Of a DNA stretch of 27,265 bases, positions 23,425-27,265 are shown piece by piece; positions within the stretch are counted from its first letter, which is position 1, and each line of letters opens with the position of its first letter. The DNA lies in assembly GCA_964564735.1 (NCBI GenBank), contig CAZMCH010000056.1, positions 1-27,265 of the forward strand. The letters are read 5' to 3'. The stretch is from CAZMCH01 sp964564735. Its GTDB lineage: Bacteria; Poribacteria; DTPJ01. The position numbers and the translations under genes were made by a program. Under the pieces are notes generated by a model that searched no databases, was not told the DNA's origin, and saw nothing but the letters and a program-made list of their open reading frames with translations.

Positions 23425-25155
23425 ATGAGAACTTACGAGACTGATGTATTGGTAGTTGGCGCGGGTGGTGCTGGATTGCGATCCGCTATTGAGGCAAAAT
23501 TAAATGGTGCTGATGTTTTGATTATAAACAAAGGAATATCAGGTGAAAGTGGATGCACAAAGAGCGCCGCATCTGATTGGATGGCTTTTGGAGCCGCTTT
23601 TGGTCATGCCGATCCAGCAGATTCGCCAAAAGAACATTGGATTGACATCATGGTAAAAGGCGGGTTATTATGTGACCCTGATTTGAGCAAAAACATTGCC
23701 TTTGATGCGCCTGATAGATTCATGGACTTAGAAAAATGGGGGGCGGATTTTGATAAAACAGAAGACGGAAAGTTTGTTCAGATACTTAGCGATGGCGCAA
23801 GATACCCTCGTGCCTGTGGCAAGGGCGCTGATACCGGTCCCGTAATAGTCAAAGTTCTTATGGAAAAAGCAAGCGAATTAGGCATTAAATTCGTTGATAA
23901 TATAGCAACTGCTGATTTAATACTTGATGATTCTGGAAAAGTCATTGGTTGTTATGGTATAGATAATAAGACAAATGAGCTTGTAATATTTAACGCTGGT
24001 GCAGTTATTCTGGCTTCGGGTGGTGCTGGCAAAATTTATGCTTTGAATGTTTTTCCTGAAGGTATGTGCGGAGATGGTTATGCTATGGCTTATCGTGCAG
24101 GCGCAGAATTAGTTAATATGGAGTTTGTTCAGATAGGTCCAAGCATCGTCCATCCGATACATTTCGCTTTATCAGGTGTTTTTTGGAGACTTAATCCAAG
24201 AATTACAAATAAATATGATGAGGAATTTATACATAAATATATACCAGACGGAGTTGACATTAACAAGGCGATATATATTAAGGGCGTATCATATCCATTT
24301 ACAATAAGAAACGTATCTAAATGGGTTGATGTTGGTGTTTATACAGAGATTGCAGAAGGCAGAGGCACAGAACATAATGGCGTTTATATGGATATATCTC
24401 ATAACGATCCAAGTGTTATAGAAAATGAGGCAAGAGTACCATTTAATCATCTCTTGAAATACGGGATCGACCTTCGCAAAGACAAGGTTGAGTTTGCGCC
24501 AGCGATTCAGCATTTCAACGGAGGAGTGCGTATAAATATCAAAGCAGAATCTGCAATTAAAGGACTCTACTCTGCAGGCGAAAATGCAGGCGGACAGCAC
24601 GGCGCAGATAGACCCGGTGGAAATGCCCTTGCCGATTGCCAAGTGCATGGAAAAATCGCCGGTGAAAATTCCGCAAAATATGCTCTTTCCAATAAAAAAA
24701 TGGCAATATCCAAAGATAAGATTGCAGAAATTGAAAAGACTTACATTAATCTTGTATCAGAGAAGAAAGGCGATATGCCAATTGACAAAGCAATAGCCGA
24801 TCTTCAATGGGTTATGTGGAAAAATGCAAGCGTTGTAAGAACCGAAGAAGGGCTAAAATCAGCCATAGCATATATATCAAAAGCACCATCTCCAATGGTA
24901 AAAGAGAATGAAATAACCAAATATCTTGATTACAGAAATATGCTGATAGTTGGAAAGATGGTTACTGAAAGTGCAATCATGAGAAACGAAAGCAGAGGCA
25001 CACATTATCGCGCTGATTGCGATGAGGTTAATAATCCAGAATGGCTGAAACAAATAGTTATATTGAATAAAGATGGCCAAATGGGACATTATACTCATCA
25101 AATTAATCTTCCAAAAGACCTTGAATATTTAAAAGCAAAATTGGAGGGAGCGTGA
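23425..25155 (+). CDS. FAD-dependent fumarate reductase/succinate dehydrogenase-type flavoprotein
   Basis: A 576-residue flavoprotein with an N-terminal FAD-binding motif G12-A-G-G-A-G17 and a capping domain typical of the SdhA/FrdA/L-aspartate oxidase superfamily. ENAGGQHGADRPGGNALADC carries the catalytic arginine R396, and RGTHYRADC lies near the C-terminus. The covalent-FAD histidine segment of SdhA (SHT) is replaced by GESGCTKSAASDWMA, so FAD is probably held non-covalently. No iron-sulfur subunit or membrane anchor gene follows, so this is not a standard Sdh/Frd complex. It may be a soluble fumarate-reductase-like or aspartate-oxidase-like enzyme. GGAG precedes the ATG. Confidence 0.87.
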   Translation: MRTYETDVLVVGAGGAGLRSAIEAKLNGADVLIINKGISGESGCTKSAASDWMAFGAAFGHADPADSPKEHWIDIMVKGGLLCDPDLSKNIAFDAPDRFMDLEKWGADFDKTEDGKFVQILSDGARYPRACGKGADTGPVIVKVLMEKASELGIKFVDNIATADLILDDSGKVIGCYGIDNKTNELVIFNAGAVILASGGAGKIYALNVFPEGMCGDGYAMAYRAGAELVNMEFVQIGPSIVHPIHFALSGVFWRLNPRITNKYDEEFIHKYIPDGVDINKAIYIKGVSYPFTIRNVSKWVDVGVYTEIAEGRGTEHNGVYMDISHNDPSVIENEARVPFNHLLKYGIDLRKDKVEFAPAIQHFNGGVRINIKAESAIKGLYSAGENAGGQHGADRPGGNALADCQVHGKIAGENSAKYALSNKKMAISKDKIAEIEKTYINLVSEKKGDMPIDKAIADLQWVMWKNASVVRTEEGLKSAIAYISKAPSPMVKENEITKYLDYRNMLIVGKMVTESAIMRNESRGTHYRADCDEVNNPEWLKQIVILNKDGQMGHYTHQINLPKDLEYLKAKLEGA

Positions 25156-25164
25156 TGCTTCTTT

Positions 25165-25623
25165 ATGGATGATTTTAGGGAGGCTATGAAACAATGGATT
25201 TTGCGTGCAGTTAATAAAGGGTCATTTGATAAGTATTTTGTTTATCCTGATGTTGATCCAGTATTACAGAAATACTTTGATTGTGAACCTGTGACTAAGG
25301 GTCTAAGATATACAAGATGGATAGATGGTGAAACTTATCAAGTTGATGTATTTATAGAATGTGAAAAGTGTGTGTTTATAATTGAAACTGGTTCTGCTTC
25401 AAAAACCGAATATATTGACTGGTTTCTTGAGAAAGCTGAAAAATTTATAAAATTCTTTCCTGAATGTAGCGATAAAGTGCCTGTCCCAATATATGCCAGT
25501 GCTGTATTTTCTGATGAAATACTTAACTACGCAACGAAAAAAGGTCTATATGCTATGGCTTATAGAGAATGGGAATATATGGATATACTCAACTTTGAAG
25601 AAATAAAAAGGGATAGCAAATGA
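25165..25623 (+). CDS. PD-(D/E)XK nuclease-like protein, catalytic Lys altered
   Basis: A 152-residue protein. Residues 55-95 resemble the core of a PD-(D/E)XK (DUF3782/PDDEXK-like) fold: D61 (QVDVFIE), a strand CVFII, then E74 in IETG. The usual E-x-K is E-T-G76; K80 (SASK) could act from a shifted place. The following helix (WFLEKAEKFIKFF) is typical of these folds. Nuclease activity is therefore uncertain. Its end overlaps the next gene as ATGA, so the two are translated together. The start is uncertain: ATG at 25165 (with GGAGGGAG 14 nt upstream) or ATG at 25186 (its SD is only 2 nt away). Confidence 0.7.
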   Translation: MDDFREAMKQWILRAVNKGSFDKYFVYPDVDPVLQKYFDCEPVTKGLRYTRWIDGETYQVDVFIECEKCVFIIETGSASKTEYIDWFLEKAEKFIKFFPECSDKVPVPIYASAVFSDEILNYATKKGLYAMAYREWEYMDILNFEEIKRDSK

Positions 25624-26522
25624 AATTATCTTTTTCCATACTGATTATATTATTGTTTATATCGACCCAAGCGTTTGGTATTGGAATAAAGACTCCATCT
25701 GGAATTAATGGGCTTGCTGATTTAGTTTACACTAACGGATGGGCATTGATTATCGGTGTTAAGGATTATACGCCATCAAGTTTTCAGCGTCCCTATGCAG
25801 AATCAGATGTTGATGCTGTATCAGAAGTCTTGACATCAAAATATGGATTTAATAAAGAGAATATTATAACCCTAAAAAACGAAAACGCTACAAAAAAGAA
25901 CATAATGGCAAGTATCGAATCTCTTGCCGAACCCAAAAAAGTCTCAATAGAAGATTGTCTTTTGATATATTTTTGTGGACAGGGAGTAACTTTTACAAAC
26001 GAAAAGGGTGATTATGGCTTTTTAGTGCCTTATAATACCGATTTTGATCTATCAAAGGAATATTCCTATGATGACTACAAAGCAAATTGTATGTCAGTTT
26101 ATAGCCTTCAGATTGCTTTAAGATTTGTTTTGGCGAGGCATATTTTGATTGTTGTGGATGGCTGTTCTGGTGGAGTTTTGATACGAAGCATCAGAAAAAC
26201 TGGTTCGGAAATCTCTGATCCAATATTAAGGGCGTCAGCATGTAAGGGATTTCTCGTATTGATTGCGGGACAAAAAGGTGAAAAGCCCATCGATGATCAT
26301 GATACCAAGAGTAGTGTTTTTACATATAATTTCATAAAAGCCCTTGATGAATATCTTGCTGATGAAAATAAGGATGGGTTGATAACAGGCTCTGAGTTAG
26401 CGAGTTATCTTGGTGAAATGCTCTCAAAAGCGACTGATGGAAAACAAAAGACCAAGTTTATAAAAGCTGGTGATGGTGATTTTTTATTTGCGCCCCAATT
26501 AGAAAAACCAAAAGAAAAGTGA
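25620..26522 (+). CDS. Exported caspase-like (peptidase C14) protein with altered dyad
   Basis: A 300-residue protein with a signal peptide (hydrophobic 5-18, AFG near 20) followed by a caspase/metacaspase-type fold: WALIIGVKDY, then LLIYFCGQG and ILIVVDGCSGG. The catalytic cysteine is C182 (VDGCSGG). The catalytic histidine is replaced by Q121 (CGQG where active members have SGHG). A Ca-binding EF-hand-like loop is seen at D248-E259 (DENKDGLITGSE). With the dyad histidine lost, it may be a pseudo-protease or use another base. It overlaps the PD-(D/E)XK-like gene by 4 nt. Its partner, if any, and its role are unknown. Confidence 0.78.
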   Translation: MKLSFSILIILLFISTQAFGIGIKTPSGINGLADLVYTNGWALIIGVKDYTPSSFQRPYAESDVDAVSEVLTSKYGFNKENIITLKNENATKKNIMASIESLAEPKKVSIEDCLLIYFCGQGVTFTNEKGDYGFLVPYNTDFDLSKEYSYDDYKANCMSVYSLQIALRFVLARHILIVVDGCSGGVLIRSIRKTGSEISDPILRASACKGFLVLIAGQKGEKPIDDHDTKSSVFTYNFIKALDEYLADENKDGLITGSELASYLGEMLSKATDGKQKTKFIKAGDGDFLFAPQLEKPKEK

Positions 26523-26571
26523 TTTAATATAGTCTGATTTAAATCAAACACATGAAGGGAGTCTATTTGTA

Positions 26572-27132
26572 ATGAAAAAAGTCCGAATATTAATAAGTCT
26601 TTGCCTTATAGGTATTGTTACCTTTGCTATTTCGTGTGCTTCTCATAAAGCCAGTATGTCAGCAGAGAAAAAGGCAATCACTGATCCTGTGGCGATAATA
26701 GAAATGCAACTTGGTGGTAGGATCGTCATAGAATTTTATCCACAAGATGCACCAAATACCGTTGATAACTTCATTAAATTGGCTCAAAAGGGCTTTTATA
26801 ATGGTCTTACATTTCACAGAGTAGAAAAAGGCTTATTAATACAAGGTGGCGACCCAAACGGTGATGGAACAGGAGGTCCTGGTTATACTATCAAAGCGGA
26901 ATTTAACTCACAGAAGCATGTTGAAGGCACAGTTGCGATGGCGAGGAAACCCGATCCAAATTCAGCAGGTAGCCAATTTTATATCTGCATAAAGCCTTTA
27001 CCCCAACTAGATGGTCAATACACTGTTTTCGGAAAAGTAATCGAAGGCATGGATATTGTTAAGAGTGTGCAAAAAGGCGATGTAATGAAAAAGGTCATTA
27101 TTGCTGATAGATCAACACTTGGTATAAAATGA
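26572..27132 (+). CDS. Peptidyl-prolyl cis-trans isomerase, cyclophilin type, lipoprotein
   Basis: A 186-residue cyclophilin that speeds proline isomerisation in exported proteins. The signal peptide ends in AISC (C22), a lipobox, so it is probably anchored in the membrane facing the periplasm. The core motifs are FHRVEKGLLIQGGDP, GTGGPGYTIKAEF, GSQFYICI and LDGQYTVFGKV, matching the family with its catalytic Arg (FHR) and Phe (SQF). GGGAG precedes the ATG. Gap upstream is 49 nt with no clear promoter. Family confidence is high; lipidation is moderately supported. Confidence 0.92.
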   Translation: MKKVRILISLCLIGIVTFAISCASHKASMSAEKKAITDPVAIIEMQLGGRIVIEFYPQDAPNTVDNFIKLAQKGFYNGLTFHRVEKGLLIQGGDPNGDGTGGPGYTIKAEFNSQKHVEGTVAMARKPDPNSAGSQFYICIKPLPQLDGQYTVFGKVIEGMDIVKSVQKGDVMKKVIIADRSTLGIK

Positions 27133-27194
27133 GCTTAATGTATAAATTAGTGGTTCACCGAGTTAATTTTTGATGTGAAATCACATTTCATAAG

Positions 27195-27265
27195 TTTACT
27201 ACAATCCCCCCTTTTTAAGGGCAACTTACTATAATTCCCCCTTTTCAAGGGGGGATAAAGGGGGG
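27195..27265. repeat. Tandem palindromic CCCCCTTTT/AAGGGGG repeats at the window end
   Basis: Two similar units, TTACTACAATCCCCCC...AAGGG (from 27196) and TTACTATAATTCCCCC...AAGGGGGG (from 27226), stand head to tail 30 nt apart; each contains a C-run, T-run, G-run palindrome. A further GGGGGATAAAGGGGG runs to the end. This is a dispersed intergenic repeat type; the array continues beyond the window. Confidence 0.65.

Noticed and set aside
27174..27185. CRP-like site TGTGA-TCACA
   Set aside because: The half-sites are separated by only 2 nt instead of 6, so it is only a short palindrome.
1..27265. CRISPR array, tRNA or rRNA genes
   Set aside because: No regularly spaced identical repeats with unique spacers, and no cloverleaf or rRNA-like sequence, were recognised by eye; a scan with a dedicated covariance model was not possible here.

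Overview
The window is AT-rich bacterial DNA, densely packed, with every recognisable gene on the + strand. The standard code with TGA stops fits, ribosome binding sites are GGAGG-like, and there is a near-textbook sigma70 promoter. Two proteins carry lipobox signal peptides and one has a classical signal peptide, which suggests a Gram-negative-type envelope. The mix of an orphan glycyl radical enzyme, a URO-D family protein, SMP-30 lactonase, DUF4432, a GH141-like beta-helix protein, a THUMP/Trm11-like methyltransferase and LarE is typical of uncultured lineages such as Poribacteria, Planctomycetes/Lentisphaerae or Armatimonadetes relatives. The sequence alone does not fix the phylum. Intergenic palindromes of the CCCAGCC/GGCTGGG, GTAGGTTGGG and CCCCCTTTT types fit a repeat-rich environmental genome.

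Layout. (1) 1-6816: the tail of an unknown gene, a NotI-type restriction endonuclease, a GNAT acetyltransferase, a double universal stress protein, two tandem MscS-type channels and a glycyl radical enzyme, closed by an intrinsic terminator at 6845-6880. (2) 7072-10485: a four-unit internally repeated protein, a small 58-66 aa protein, a URO-D family protein and an AAC(3)-fold acyltransferase, preceded by an extended -10 promoter candidate. (3) 10567-17464: a perfect TTGACA-N17-TATAAT promoter, then a carbohydrate cluster (SMP-30 lactonase, DUF4432 epimerase-like, TIM-barrel sugar isomerase). Beyond a small palindrome come PheA (P-protein), a Trm11/TrmG10-like methyltransferase and a GH141-like beta-helix protein. 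(4) 17543-20312: pdxJ, a 126-bp MITE-like element with terminal inverted repeats, larE and an Asp/Gly-rich lipoprotein, closed by a terminator. (5) 20373-27132: a barrel-sandwich/KOW-like unknown, ArsM, a histone-deacetylase-family deacetylase, a fumarate-reductase-type flavoprotein, then a coupled pair (a PD-(D/E)XK-like protein and an exported caspase-like protein) and a lipoprotein cyclophilin. (6) 27195-27265: tandem C5/G5 palindromic repeats running off the end.

How it works together. The window mixes stress and envelope functions (USP, MscS, PPIase, lipoproteins), sugar or uronate metabolism and cofactor/amino-acid biosynthesis (PdxJ, PheA, LarE). It also has arsenic detoxification and one restriction component. 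The best candidates for something undescribed are the coupled pair at 25165-26522, whose putative nuclease and caspase both lack a canonical catalytic residue; the activase-less glycyl radical enzyme with a C-T-E active-site loop; the ERHxH four-unit protein; and the MITE-like element. No CRISPR array, tRNA, rRNA or transposase gene was seen.
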